From Enterococcus sp. 9E7_DIV0242 (GTDB lineage: Bacteria; Bacillota; Bacilli; Lactobacillales; Enterococcaceae): a stretch of 64,000 nucleotides of DNA. The stretch spans positions 1,054,001-1,118,000 of the forward strand of contig NZ_CP147247.1 in NCBI RefSeq assembly GCF_002140975.2, given 5' to 3'. Below, piece after piece: positions 18,314 to 27,556 of this stretch. The translations under genes and the position numbers were made by a program. The first letter of the stretch is position 1; every line of letters begins with the position of its first letter. The notes beneath the pieces were generated by a model that searched no databases, had not been told where the DNA came from, and was given only the letters and a program-made list of their open reading frames with translations.

Positions 18314-19255
18314 TCAATCCAACGAAAGGATCTCACGAGCGGTTTCTTCGGTAGTAACCAAGGTTGTCAATATTTCCCCTTTTAATGCGGCATGAATACT
18401 CCGAACTTTTTCCTTTGACTCAGCAATGCCTATTCGCTGAGGAACTCTCTTTAACTGCTCCATCGACAAGCCAATGATTCGATCATCCAGAGTGCTTTTT
18501 ACTGCAACACCTTCCTTATCGAAAAATCGAGAGAGCACATCTCCAACAATCCCTTTCGTCTCTAAATCTTTCGCCTCTTCCCCATAAAACCCCTGCCAAA
18601 CATCATTGGCACTTAAGCTAGGACTTCCAATACCAAACACAGCAATCTCCAGTTCTTGCCAAAGCTTGGAGAGTTCCTGATTAAACGAATTTTTCATCAA
18701 AGCAGTTCGTAACTCAGCGGTTTCTGTGATTGCCGGCGAATCGATCATAAGAGCGGCACAGCTAAGCTTTTTGGAAGCGGCATAAGCAATCGTATTCACA
18801 TGATATTCACTGGCTAACTTACCGGACGGTCCGCCTATCATTGGCAAGCAAAGAACATTTTTCAATTCCTTTGTGCTCATTTCTTCCACCATCGCCGCTA
18901 ACGCATGTCCCCAGGAAAAACCAACTTTCATTCCATCTTGTACATAGTTTAGAAAGTAATCACCCGCAGCTTTTCCAAGAAAATGTTCCTTCTGCTGTCG
19001 ACTCAGTTCAGAGGCAACTGGAATAACCACGGCTTTTTCTAAACCAAATCGTTGTTCTAAGGTTTGCTCCAACGAATAGCTAGCCGATTTATCATAATTG
19101 ATCGTGATCTGAACCACGCCTTCCTCTCTGGAACGCTTCAGTAAACGGCTGATTGTTGTACGATGGATATTCAGCTCTTTGGCGATCTGGCTTTGATTTT
19201 TATCTTCCTGATAATACATCTCAGCAATTCTTATCAATAATTTTTCTTCATCCAT
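18314..19255 (-). CDS. sorC: SorC-family transcriptional regulator of sorbose use
   Basis: 313 residues, typical of the SorC/DeoR family. A helix-turn-helix at about 18-45 (NQSQIAKELNIHRTTISRLL) precedes a sugar-phosphate-binding domain with VGFSWGHALAAMVEE and the GDVLSRFFDKEG stretch. It is transcribed separately from the sor structural genes, with tRNA-Cys between them. In Klebsiella SorC acts as both activator and repressor responding to L-sorbose; a similar role here is inferred. A cis target is proposed at 17820-17837. Confidence 0.92.
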   Translation of the reverse strand: MDEEKLLIRIAEMYYQEDKNQSQIAKELNIHRTTISRLLKRSREEGVVQITINYDKSASYSLEQTLEQRFGLEKAVVIPVASELSRQQKEHFLGKAAGDYFLNYVQDGMKVGFSWGHALAAMVEEMSTKELKNVLCLPMIGGPSGKLASEYHVNTIAYAASKKLSCAALMIDSPAITETAELRTALMKNSFNQELSKLWQELEIAVFGIGSPSLSANDVWQGFYGEEAKDLETKGIVGDVLSRFFDKEGVAVKSTLDDRIIGLSMEQLKRVPQRIGIAESKEKVRSIHAALKGEILTTLVTTEETAREILSLD

Positions 19256-19383
19256 AATTAGGCTCCTTTGTTATCTGAACAAACTATATCATACTATTCA
19301 CATTCGTGAAAGAAGAATATCATTTGTACTTTATTTTTATAGTCGTCAACGATTCAATGGTGCAAAATTTTTTCCGAAAATAC

Positions 19384-19414
19384 TTTACTTTGAAGCTACT
19401 TAATAGTTTATTAT
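19384..19414 (+). promoter_or_regulatory. Candidate MerR-type promoter with 19-base spacer
   Basis: TTTACT, then 19 bases, then TATTAT, with the near-dyad TGAAG-CTA-CTTAA inside the spacer. A 19-base spacer with a central dyad is the signature of promoters activated by MerR-family proteins, so autoregulation of the following merR-type gene is inferred. Confidence 0.45.
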
Positions 19415-19452
19415 GAGGATATCAATTGATACGTAACTAAAGGAGCCTTTTT

Positions 19453-20301
19453 ATGAATATTGCGCAATTTTCAAAAATCAGCGGTGTCCCTGTCAGTACG
19501 CTTCATTATTATGACAAGCTCGCTCTCTTTTCACCAGCTGAAAAAAATGACCAAAATGGGTATCGTGATTATACAGCTGAACAACTGTCTGAGTTGAATA
19601 AAATTTTGACTCTTAGAGATTCTGGGATCAAGTTAGATGCGATTAAAGCAATACTTTCGAAGCAACCAGATATCACTTATCTGTCTCAGATGCTTGAAGA
19701 GAATATCGCGCTACTCGAAGATGAAGTAATTGATCGAAGAAACCGCATCCAAAGAATACAAACCGATTTATTTTTATTGAAGAACGGAGGAATCCCACTA
19801 ATGAATGAAATCATCATTAAACAGATTGAACCTATTCATGGTGTCAGTATACGACGCAGCTACAAGAAAAATGATCCTAATCAAACCTTCGATGCATTTT
19901 GTGAAGAAATTTGGCAGGAGCTTGAGGAGAAAATTCAAAAATATAACATTTCGTTGACAACACCTTGTATGACTCGCTACTTTGAAGGACTTTTCTTTGA
20001 CCCATCCAGCTCGTTAATCGACCTTGAAATTATTGAGCCTGTCATAAAACCGATACCGCTTAAACACTCAGAGCCTCTTCAAATGATTACATTACCTGGG
20101 CAAACAGTGGTCAGTGCTATTCATCACGGCTCGTTGTCTGAGATTGGGGATACCTTTGACAAGATGATGGTTTGGCTCAAAACAAATCATTATGAAGTAA
20201 ATGGACCTATCAGAGAAATTTATCATCGAGTGGAAACAGATCCTTTAGCTGATCAAGCAACACCTGTCACCGAACTGCAGATTCCGATTACAGACGGATA
20301 A
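19453..20301 (+). CDS. MerR family regulator with GyrI-like effector-binding domain
   Basis: 282 residues, with AAAGGAG ahead of the ATG. The N-terminal 70 residues are a MerR helix-turn-helix and wing (FSKISGVPVSTLHYYDKLAL), residues 75-115 form the dimerising coiled coil, and from about 120 the protein resembles the GyrI-like/AraC-type effector-binding domain found in BltR and BmrR, which bind drugs and hydrophobic cations. No transporter gene is next to it, so the target is unknown; its own promoter is a likely site. Confidence 0.88.
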   Translation: MNIAQFSKISGVPVSTLHYYDKLALFSPAEKNDQNGYRDYTAEQLSELNKILTLRDSGIKLDAIKAILSKQPDITYLSQMLEENIALLEDEVIDRRNRIQRIQTDLFLLKNGGIPLMNEIIIKQIEPIHGVSIRRSYKKNDPNQTFDAFCEEIWQELEEKIQKYNISLTTPCMTRYFEGLFFDPSSSLIDLEIIEPVIKPIPLKHSEPLQMITLPGQTVVSAIHHGSLSEIGDTFDKMMVWLKTNHYEVNGPIREIYHRVETDPLADQATPVTELQIPITDG

Positions 20302-20310
20302 ACGGAGCTT

Positions 20311-20336
20311 GATCCGGATGTAGCTACATCCGGATC
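20311..20336 (+). terminator. Perfect palindrome after the MerR-type gene, probable terminator
   Basis: GATCCGGATGTAG folds back on CTACATCCGGATC without a single mismatch, nine bases after the stop codon. The T-run is poor (ACTGTTTAT), so it may act as a weak terminator or mRNA 3' end protector. Confidence 0.6.
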
Positions 20337-20350
20337 ACTGTTTATCTAGT

Positions 20351-20390
20351 GTTTAAAGGCTGAGGCATACTTATGTCATAGCTGCCTTTA
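20351..20390. repeat. Fragment of the intergenic palindromic repeat (3' hairpin only)
   Basis: GTTTAAAGGCTGAGGCATAC followed by TTATGTCATAGCTGCCTTTA closely matches the right end of copy A (2907-2932). Only the terminal hairpin is present. Confidence 0.5.
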
Positions 20391-20801
20391 CAGTTAAAAT
20401 AAACTCTTTTCACATTTCTTCTCTAAACCATAAATTTTTTATGATAAGATATATTCATAATGTAAGCGAGTTGTTGTATATGGTATTTTCCCTTTGGCTG
20501 TTCTAATTTCACCATCATAGTATGTTGTTGGTTCTCTTAGCCAAAAATGAGAGAAAACTGAATGAAAGACGTTATTCACTACTCTTTGTTTGTTCATAAT
20601 AGTTTTAGTCATCACCACTTTTCTTGGGATAATACGTCTATTTCTTTTCTCTCTTTCCAGACTCATCGAACCGTTTTTAGATTTAATTCGAAGGTTGGAG
20701 TAAGTACCATACCGCACTGCTTATATACAGATAACAAAATTAATGGTTATGCTCATCGCTTCGCAGAGATGGCCCTATTCCATTATTTAGTAGGAGGAGT
20801 C
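20391..20801. other. 411-base stretch without a convincing gene
   Basis: AT-rich. Open frames exist on both strands (a 92-codon minus-strand frame at 20439-20717 and an 80-codon upstream extension of the acetyltransferase frame), but neither has a ribosome binding site at its start or a recognisable domain. It may be decayed coding sequence. The only clear signal is TAGGAGG at 20791, which belongs to the next gene. Confidence 0.5.
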
Positions 20802-21275
20802 ATGAAATTAGTAGAAATGTCTGAGATAGAGTTTCTCAGTTATATTGATGCTGCTATTGATAGCTACACCAAAGAGCTTATAAACAGCAAGCGTTTTCCC
20901 ACAGAAAAGGAAGCAAATGATTTTGCTATGTGGGAATACAAAGAAGATATATTTAAAGAAGGGTACCATACAGAGCATACGTTTGTTTTCAATTTAGTTG
21001 CTGAAAAGAAAACTGTGGGGATTATTTGGATATTGATGGAGAATGGGATAGCATTTATTGGCGACTTTCTGGTTTACCCAGAATGCCAAGGTCAAGGTTT
21101 CGGCTCTAGTGCATTAAACCAAATTGAGTCAATTGCACAGTCGAAAGGGGCGACTGCTATTCGCTTGGGTGTGTTCAAGCATAATTCACTTGCCCAGAAA
21201 CTCTATCGTAAAAACGGTTATGCCACTTATAAAGAGCGAGAAACAAATTATATTTTAGAAAAAGCGTTAAGATGA
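20802..21275 (+). CDS. GNAT family N-acetyltransferase
   Basis: 157 residues. The reading frame is open much further upstream, but the ATG at 20802 was chosen because TAGGAGGAG sits just before it and the GNAT domain fits this length. The acetyl-CoA loop ECQGQGFGSSALNQIE and the C-terminal VFKHNSLAQKLYRKNGYATYKE are clear. The first third has no obvious substrate signature. It is a single-gene unit with its own terminator. Confidence 0.85.
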   Translation: MKLVEMSEIEFLSYIDAAIDSYTKELINSKRFPTEKEANDFAMWEYKEDIFKEGYHTEHTFVFNLVAEKKTVGIIWILMENGIAFIGDFLVYPECQGQGFGSSALNQIESIAQSKGATAIRLGVFKHNSLAQKLYRKNGYATYKERETNYILEKALR

Positions 21276-21292
21276 TTAACCCCTTAATAATT

Positions 21293-21335
21293 TCAGGAGC
21301 CGCATTAAACTCATGTGCTTGCTCCTGATTTTTTT
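21293..21335 (+). terminator. Terminator of the acetyltransferase gene
   Basis: TCAGGAGC (21293-21300) pairs with GCTCCTGA (21321-21328), followed by eight T. Confidence 0.85.
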
Positions 21336-21465
21336 ATGTAGTCAATAAATAGAATGAATTTTCTGAAAGTTTGTGCAATTATTTTCAAGCAAAATAAGTT
21401 TTTATTTTTTTTGATCGTGGTACTATAGTCAAAACTATTATCTTATGGAAAGCGAGGAAAGAATC

Positions 21466-22392
21466 ATGAACAATCGAACGACGCTACTAGTTGCTAAAGA
21501 TGAGCATTTGTATTTCTTTGATACGTTGTCTGATATCGATGTTATTGCTGGTCACCAACTGCTTCGCGCTCCTTGGGATAAAACAAACTGGGAAGAAAAA
21601 TTGGCTCAGTATTCTCTGATTGTTTTCCTTGATTATGGCTTTGAACCGAAAATGGCTGAAGTCATTCGTCCCTACACACAAGCAAAGCTGGTTCTTTTTT
21701 TCTGGAACCACATGACCAAAGAAAAAATCCAACTGTTGTACAGAACGCAGGCTGAATCATATATCGATGCTTACTATACCTTCGATCCTTTGGAGGCACA
21801 GGAATTCCACTTAAATCATAATTCAACGTTTTATTCCAGACAAATGTTGCTTCCTGATAAAGAAATCAAACGAGACCTCTTCTTCGGTGCTTCGGATAAC
21901 GGTCGAAAAGAAATGGCTCAATCGCTTTTGATGATTTTTAATTACCTAAAGCTTGATACGCATTACTTTATTCTAAATGGTCGAGGCAATGATCAAAAAG
22001 GCTATTTGTCCTATAAAGACTATTTGAGTTATGTCGCTGAAAGTAAAGGAATCTTGGAAATCATGCGTCCGGGGCAAACCGGCATTACACTGCGTTCCCT
22101 TGAATCTCTTTTCTTTAAGAAAAAATTAGTAACAACAAACAAAAAAATCCGTCACTATCATTTTTATAATCCGGAGAATATTTTTATTATCGGTGAAGAA
22201 GATTTTGCTCGCCTTCCTGAATTTCTAAATTCACCCTATCAAGATACAATGGACGATTTACTGGCGTTCTATAGTGAAGACCAATGGATGAAGCGATTCT
22301 TTGCAGATGATGCGAGCTCTTTTGGCGATCAGGAATATCGCTCTCAGATTTTCAATCATGATTACACAAGCGACAGACTATTCTCTGCTTAA
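21466..22392 (+). CDS. Conserved protein of unknown function, glycosyltransferase-like
   Basis: 308 residues from the ATG at 21466, which is preceded by AGCGAGGAAAG; an in-frame ATG at 21445 has no ribosome binding site. No signal peptide or membrane helix is seen. The alternation of strands and helices, the FFWNHMTK and GILEIMRPGQTGITLRSLE segments and the KKLVTTNKKIRHY stretch recall CgeB-like and capsule-related glycosyltransferase folds, where a conserved Glu binds the sugar nucleotide. That is a resemblance by eye, not a firm assignment. It is transcribed alone. Confidence 0.6.
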   Translation: MNNRTTLLVAKDEHLYFFDTLSDIDVIAGHQLLRAPWDKTNWEEKLAQYSLIVFLDYGFEPKMAEVIRPYTQAKLVLFFWNHMTKEKIQLLYRTQAESYIDAYYTFDPLEAQEFHLNHNSTFYSRQMLLPDKEIKRDLFFGASDNGRKEMAQSLLMIFNYLKLDTHYFILNGRGNDQKGYLSYKDYLSYVAESKGILEIMRPGQTGITLRSLESLFFKKKLVTTNKKIRHYHFYNPENIFIIGEEDFARLPEFLNSPYQDTMDDLLAFYSEDQWMKRFFADDASSFGDQEYRSQIFNHDYTSDRLFSA

Positions 22393-22396
22393 CACA

Positions 22397-22435
22397 AAAA
22401 ATGAACGTTGCCGAAAATGGCAACGTTCATTTTTC
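22397..22435. terminator. Bidirectional terminator
   Basis: ATGAACGTTGCC pairs perfectly with GGCAACGTTCAT across a six-base loop; A- and T-runs on the two sides serve the convergent genes. It overlaps the last codons of the SprT-like gene by two bases. Confidence 0.9.
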
Positions 22436-22916
22436 ATTTCTTTTCCGTGACCAGCTTCAGCTTGCCACGGCAGCTACCGCAGACATAACGGCTAACATTG
22501 ATTCGTCGTTTTCTTCTGATCATTGAACCACAGCTCTGACATTGGTAAGAATGATAAGATGTTTCCTTGTCTATTAACGGTTGAACATAGCGACTGCCGC
22601 CAGTTTGAGCTAACAATTGCTTAAACTCTTTGTCTTTATGCTGATAGCCCCTCTTCTCCAAATGAAGATGATAGTGACATAGCTCATGTTTGATCACACC
22701 AATCAGTTCATCCAAGCCATACTTTTCAACGACCTTTGGATTAAAATCGATATCATGACTACCAAGGTGATAGCGCCCGCCTGTCGTTTTTAGCCGAGCA
22801 TTATAATAGGCTCGATGAAGAAATGGCTTCCCAAAAAAACGTAGAGAGATATCTTCTACCAATAGCTGCAGCTGTTTCTCTGAAAGTAGATCAGCAGCTG
22901 TTATTGAAACAGACAT
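22434..22916 (-). CDS. SprT-like zinc metallopeptidase-family protein
   Basis: 160 residues. The zinc-binding HELCHYHLH motif lies near residues 78-86 and a C-terminal zinc ribbon (CQSCG...CGSC, about 124-149) follows, the domain pair of the SprT family. Eukaryotic relatives cleave DNA-protein crosslinks; the bacterial role is not established. It follows tex by one base, an association also seen in Bacillus. Confidence 0.9.
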   Translation of the reverse strand: MSVSITAADLLSEKQLQLLVEDISLRFFGKPFLHRAYYNARLKTTGGRYHLGSHDIDFNPKVVEKYGLDELIGVIKHELCHYHLHLEKRGYQHKDKEFKQLLAQTGGSRYVQPLIDKETSYHSYQCQSCGSMIRRKRRINVSRYVCGSCRGKLKLVTEKK

Positions 22917-22917
22917 G

Positions 22918-25110
22918 CTATTTCTTCTCTTTCACAGTTGGAAGCATAGTCAAACTGATTCGTCCTTTTTTCAAGTCGATGGCTTCTACCCAAACAGTGA
23001 CTACATCACCAACTGCCACAACATCTGTTGGATGCTTGACAAAGCGATTGCTCAATTTAGATATATGCACCAGACCGTCCTGTTTTACGCCGATATCTAC
23101 AAACGCACCAAAGTCAATAACATTACGAATTGTTCCTTGAAGCTCCATTCCTGGTTTTAAATCCTCCATAGAAAGGACGTCTTTTCGTAAAAGTGGTGCA
23201 GACATCTCATCTCGCATATCTCTTCCCGGCTGAGCCAAAGAAGATAGAATGTCTTTTAATGTCTCTGTGCCGACAGACAATTCTTCTTTCAGTTCTGTCA
23301 GCTTCAAGGCTTTGATTTTCTCTGTTGTTTCAGCAGTTCCCAGCTCTTTCAAGGCGACATCCGCTTTTTCTAAAACAGCTTTTGCCGTATCATAGCTTTC
23401 CGGATGGATACCTGTATTATCCAATACATTTTTTCCATCTGGAATACGCAAGAAGCCAATTGCTTGCTCATAAGCTTTCGGTCCTAAGCGGGGAACCTTC
23501 TTGATTTGGTTTCGTGCAGTGAACTCACCATTTTCATCTCGATAAGCAACAAGATTATGGGCAGTTGTTTTGTTCAATCCAGAGATATATTGCAATAGCT
23601 GTGGACTCGCTGTATTCACATCCACGCCGACTTGGTTTACTGCCGTTTCCACAACAAAGCTTAGCTGCTCAGCTAGTCTCTTCTGGGACACATCATGCTG
23701 ATACTGGCCTACTCCGACAGCCTTTGGATCGATTTTAACTAACTCAGCTAATGGGTCTTGCAGTCTACGAGCAATGCTGACTGCGCTTCGCTCTTCAACT
23801 TGAAGATTCGGAAATTCTGTTCGTGCTACCTCACTGGCAGAGTAAACGGAAGCCCCCGCTTCATTAACAATCACGTAAAATACTTCCTGTGATAGCTGCT
23901 TCAACTGCTCAGAAACAAACTGCTCAGATTCACGACTCGCCGTGCCATTTCCAATCGCAACCATCTCTACACCATACTGCTCGATCAGCTTGCGTAATGC
24001 CGGTCCCGCTGCCGCTCTCTTTTCTCCGGAAGCTGGCTTATGCGGATAAATCACTTGGATTGCCAATACTTTTCCAGTTGGATCGACGATGGCCAATTTA
24101 CAACCTGTACGGTACGCCGGGTCAAAGCCCAACACAACTTTTCCTTTCAAAGGTGGTTGTAATAATAAGTTACGCAAGTTTTCACCAAATATTTTTATTG
24201 CCTGCTCATCTGCCTGCTCCGTCAGCTCATTGCGGATTTCGCGCTCGATTGCCGGTCCTATGAATCGCTTATAGCTATCTTGATACGCTGCTTCAATGTA
24301 AGAAACAGAAATGGAGTGTTGTTTTTTGCCAATCAGCTGTCTGTTAAAATACTCTTGGATTTTCTGCTCATCAACCAATAAAGAGATTTTCAAAATGTCT
24401 TCTTTCTCTCCTCGATTCGTTGCTAGCACGCGGTGGGAAACCATCTTACCGACAGGCTCTGAAAAGTCATAGTACATGCCATAAACTTCTTTTTCGTCTT
24501 TCTCCGCATTTTTTACACTGCTGACATATTGGCCTTTATTAAAGGTGTAATCTCTGATCCATTTACGGAATTTCGCGTCATCACTGATTCGCTCCGCCAG
24601 AATTTCATGTGCCCCCAGCAATGCTTCTTCTGCTGAAGCTACTTCTTTTTCATCATTTATATACGTTTTGGCCTCAGCCAACACATCGCCTTTTTCAGGT
24701 AGTTCAGCCAGCCAGTCCGCTAATGGTTCCAGCCCCTTCTCTTTGGCAATCGTTGCTTTCGTCCGTCGTTTTTGCTTATATGGTCGATACAGATCTTCCA
24801 CCTGCTGCATTTTGGTCGCAGACAAAATATCCTTTTTCAATTCATCTGTCAGTTTTCCTTGTTCAGCAATTAGACGTTGAACTTCTTCTTTTCGTTTTTC
24901 AAGGTTGCCCAGATAGGTATAGCGTTCTTCGATTTCTCTGATTTGCACCTCATCCAGACTACCGGTCATTTCTTTCCGATATCGTGCGATAAAAGGAACA
25001 GTATTCCCTTCGCCTAAAAGCGTCAATACTGTTGTAATCTGATTCGGGCGATACCCAGTTAATTCTTTTTGAAGCAGATTCACTACTTCCTGATTATAAA
25101 TCTCAGCCAT
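22918..25110 (-). CDS. tex: Tex family S1 RNA-binding protein
   Basis: 730 residues from the ATG at 25110, chosen over an ATG-like start 14 codons upstream because AAAGAGG precedes it and Tex proteins begin this way. Domains run Tex N-terminal (about 10-200), YqgF/RNase-H-like (around 330-450 with VLGFDPAYRTGCKLAIVD), helix-hairpin-helix (near 500-560) and S1 (last 75 residues, PGMELQGTIRNVIDFGAFVDIG). Tex is a nucleic-acid-binding factor linked to transcription and ribosome function. It precedes the SprT-like gene in the same transcript. Confidence 0.96.
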   Translation of the reverse strand: MAEIYNQEVVNLLQKELTGYRPNQITTVLTLLGEGNTVPFIARYRKEMTGSLDEVQIREIEERYTYLGNLEKRKEEVQRLIAEQGKLTDELKKDILSATKMQQVEDLYRPYKQKRRTKATIAKEKGLEPLADWLAELPEKGDVLAEAKTYINDEKEVASAEEALLGAHEILAERISDDAKFRKWIRDYTFNKGQYVSSVKNAEKDEKEVYGMYYDFSEPVGKMVSHRVLATNRGEKEDILKISLLVDEQKIQEYFNRQLIGKKQHSISVSYIEAAYQDSYKRFIGPAIEREIRNELTEQADEQAIKIFGENLRNLLLQPPLKGKVVLGFDPAYRTGCKLAIVDPTGKVLAIQVIYPHKPASGEKRAAAGPALRKLIEQYGVEMVAIGNGTASRESEQFVSEQLKQLSQEVFYVIVNEAGASVYSASEVARTEFPNLQVEERSAVSIARRLQDPLAELVKIDPKAVGVGQYQHDVSQKRLAEQLSFVVETAVNQVGVDVNTASPQLLQYISGLNKTTAHNLVAYRDENGEFTARNQIKKVPRLGPKAYEQAIGFLRIPDGKNVLDNTGIHPESYDTAKAVLEKADVALKELGTAETTEKIKALKLTELKEELSVGTETLKDILSSLAQPGRDMRDEMSAPLLRKDVLSMEDLKPGMELQGTIRNVIDFGAFVDIGVKQDGLVHISKLSNRFVKHPTDVVAVGDVVTVWVEAIDLKKGRISLTMLPTVKEKK

Positions 25111-25489
25111 TTTTTCAACCTCTTTCTTTAGCATACCTGTCCATTTTAGCACAGTCTGCTCTTTTTTAGAAAAGCAAAATAAGGAAGTTTGGAAAAACTA
25201 CAAAGGGACACTCTAAATTATTGCTAAACCTATGATATGCGATTGAAATAACAGGTAGCAAACTTGGAAACTACGTCTGAATTTTTAGATCATGACTGAT
25301 ACATGTAGTAGCAATTATAGGAGGAATTTTATAGTACACACCATCACAAAAGTGAGTTAGATATATACTTTTTTTCGTGCAAACATTTTTTAACTAACCC
25401 TTATGCTGAGAACTAATTTTCAGGTTCATTTTTTCTGTATTCTGAGTATGGTATACTTTAACCTACAATTTATGTTAGGGGACACTTTT
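25111..25489. other. 379-base gap without a gene
   Basis: Upstream region shared by tex (minus) and the interrupted membrane-protein gene (plus). An orphan AGGAGGAATTTTATAG at about 25320 looks like a ribosome binding site but leads into a stop. TGGTATACT around 25449 is a possible extended -10 box for the plus-strand gene. Confidence 0.4.
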
Positions 25490-26089
25490 ATGAACAATTC
25501 AACACTTCTAAAACGATTCATTCAATCTGCTGCTGTTTTCTATCTCACGTTCTTCACTGCTCTCTTAATCGGTCAATTTCTTTTACCTGAGGGCTTCTTA
25601 AGAGCTTACAATACTGGCGGAAACATCACTTTTTCTTCAGATATTTTTTTCAGTACGCTGCAGATTTTTCTGTTTAATTTGCTGTCTGTTTTAGCAATAG
25701 TTGTTGCTAACCTATTTTCAAAAAGGAAGACATCCGAACAAGAGTATACGGGTTCTGGCTTCCTTGTTCTTTTTGTACTATGAACAATTTTTGGATTGAC
25801 TTTAGGGTCTAACTCGTTTGGGATAGTTAGAGATAATGCTGCTCTATCACAAAAATTATTAGATCTTTTTAGAGTGACCCAATATTCTGCATTATGGGAA
25901 TTTTCAGCGTTGATTCTAATAAACAGTGCTACAATAGATAAAGGACTTCTTTTAACCACAGGGAAAAAGACTGAAGTACGGTCTTTTAGAAAAATAAGCT
26001 ACTCTTCTTCTGAAATGAAGATTTTACTTCTTGCATTAATCTTCCTTCTTATAGGTGCTATCGTAGAAAGTCATTTATTAATAAAATAG
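25490..26089 (+). pseudogene. SpoIIM-like (DUF95) membrane protein gene interrupted by an in-frame TGA
   Basis: The frame runs from the ATG at 25490 (TTAGGGG upstream) to the stop at 26087-26089, broken only by TGA at 25781-25783; both halves are in the same frame. Together they would give about 199 residues with membrane helices near 10-30, 55-75, 88-110 and 175-195. The segments ALWEFSALILINSAT and LIFLLIGAIVESHLL resemble the stage II sporulation protein M/DUF95 family, which also occurs in non-sporulating bacteria. The stop splits the protein in the middle of a predicted helix, so it is probably inactive unless the stop is read through or a sequencing error. Confidence 0.65.
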
Positions 26090-26124
26090 TCATTTGATTA
26101 TGAAAACGCACATATCGCTATATA

Positions 26125-26182
26125 AAAAGCTTGGAAAACAACGACGCAATCTGATGTCGTAGCTTTCCAAGCTTTCTTTTTT
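26125..26182 (+). terminator. Terminator after the SpoIIM-like gene
   Basis: AAAGCTTGGAAA (26126-26137) pairs with TTTCCAAGCTTT (26164-26175), then a T-rich run. The interior ACGACGCAATCTGATGTCGT extends the stem. Confidence 0.8.
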
Positions 26183-26272
26183 TCTAACCTGTTGTGAGTT
26201 ACTAAGTTCCCGTTTGAATATACCTTTGTTATTAAGCTCAGCCTTTTGATCGAAATCGCACGATTCAAAGAC

Positions 26273-27007
26273 TTAAAAATCCGGTTGCCAAGGTCCATTC
26301 ATATTCTGGTATTCAATATCCTGTACAATTCCTGTCTTATCGAAGATAACGCCATGAACAGAACCACCAAAAACTGCACCGCCATCAATGCCGATCTTAC
26401 CATCCGATAACCACAGGTCCGTTGTTTGCATATCACCATGCAACATCGGTGTGATTGTATGACCGAAAACGATTGTTTTTCCCGTATTATTCTTTCCTTG
26501 ATGGAACGCGTCTCTAATCCAGATAAAATCATGTGGACTCGTATCATGCCAATCCTTTTTCAGTAAATCCACCCCAGCATGCACGAAGATATAGTCTTCC
26601 CATTCATAATATAGCGGGCGTTGAACCAGAAATTCCACTAATTCAGAATAACGACTGCGAATCATCATGGCGATTTCTGTTGGCGAATACTCTTCTGTTG
26701 CACCTTTGTGAAGCAGGCTCTCCATCGTTTCTTTGCCACCGTTTCTAACATAGCCCGGATACCAGTCCTCAGGATTTTGTAAGAACTGTAGAAAATATTC
26801 TTCATGGTTTCCGCGAAGATAAATTGCCCCATGTTCTTCAGCTAGTTTCTTGCCAAGTAAAAAGCAGTCCTTGCTCTTTTTCCCTCGATCGTTCAAATCA
26901 CCAATCAAAACCAGTTGATGTTTTGTCTCATCATAAAAATCAACTAACTGCTGAAACAGCTCATATTCTCCATGGATATCACTGATGGCATAAACGTATT
27001 CTTTCAT
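26273..27007 (-). CDS. Calcineurin-like metallophosphatase (PrpE/ApaH-like)
   Basis: 244 residues. The metal-binding motifs are in order: SDIHG (about 9-13), GDLNDRG (36-42, in place of the usual GDYVDRG), RGNHEEY (65-71), then VHAGVD and GHTITP further on. Related enzymes dephosphorylate serine/threonine in proteins or hydrolyse dinucleoside polyphosphates; the substrate cannot be decided. Cytoplasmic; transcribed alone. Confidence 0.9.
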   Translation of the reverse strand: MKEYVYAISDIHGEYELFQQLVDFYDETKHQLVLIGDLNDRGKKSKDCFLLGKKLAEEHGAIYLRGNHEEYFLQFLQNPEDWYPGYVRNGGKETMESLLHKGATEEYSPTEIAMMIRSRYSELVEFLVQRPLYYEWEDYIFVHAGVDLLKKDWHDTSPHDFIWIRDAFHQGKNNTGKTIVFGHTITPMLHGDMQTTDLWLSDGKIGIDGGAVFGGSVHGVIFDKTGIVQDIEYQNMNGPWQPDF

Positions 27008-27091
27008 TTAAAACACCTCTATTCTTTCCAGCTTCTATTGCTATCAGTATACCTCACTTTTGAAAAAAAAATAAATGATGAATAAATAAAA

Positions 27092-27134
27092 CAGGCACAT
27101 TCGTTTCAGTTTTTACCGAATACAAATGCACCTG
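27092..27134 (-). terminator. Terminator of the EVE-domain gene
   Basis: On the minus strand CAGGTGCATT pairs with AATGTGCCTG (ten pairs including two G-U), followed by TTTTATTT, six bases after the stop codon. Confidence 0.7.
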
Positions 27135-27140
27135 ATACTG

Positions 27141-27548
27141 TTAGTTCTCGATCATAGGAAAAGCAATAAGCTCAAAAAGTTCCTCTGGAATTTCAAAATG
27201 GCCAAACCGAAGCTTTGAGCGATATTCCTGCCAAATTGGAAATCTATTAATAGAATCCAAAGAAAGTGGGCAAGTGACATCTAGAAAAGCGATATTCTTT
27301 CTATACGGGATAAATCCGGGAAACATCTCAACTGGATAAGCCTCACCAGTCAATACCTGACCAACTGCCATAAATTTCTGATAACGTTCATTGGTTTTCA
27401 ATTTCTTTTTAGGCGCGTAATAAATCAACCAATCTCCCGCCTTCATTCTATTTAACGGTGCACCTTTTCCATGGCAGAGCTGGGCAAACCCACCAACAAT
27501 ACCTATTTCTACATGTTCCTTTGAGGCAACACCTATCCAATAGTTCAT
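27141..27548 (-). CDS. EVE domain protein
   Basis: 135 residues, one domain. NYWIGVASKEHVEIGI, the GDWLIYYAPKKKL stretch and FMAVGQVLTGEAY are typical of EVE (PUA-like) domains, which bind modified bases in RNA or DNA. It is adjacent (8 bases) to a PPOX-family gene upstream and shares its transcript. Specific role unknown. Confidence 0.85.
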   Translation of the reverse strand: MNYWIGVASKEHVEIGIVGGFAQLCHGKGAPLNRMKAGDWLIYYAPKKKLKTNERYQKFMAVGQVLTGEAYPVEMFPGFIPYRKNIAFLDVTCPLSLDSINRFPIWQEYRSKLRFGHFEIPEELFELIAFPMIEN

Positions 27549-27556
27549 TTCATTCT

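Noticed and set aside
20439..20717. 92-codon minus-strand frame as a possible transposase remnant
   Set aside because: Basic composition only; no transposase motif, inverted repeats or ribosome binding site could be found.
20562..20801. Upstream extension of the GNAT frame by 80 codons
   Set aside because: No ribosome binding site at its start, no similarity to GNAT proteins, and a strong AGGAGG with ATG exists at 20802.
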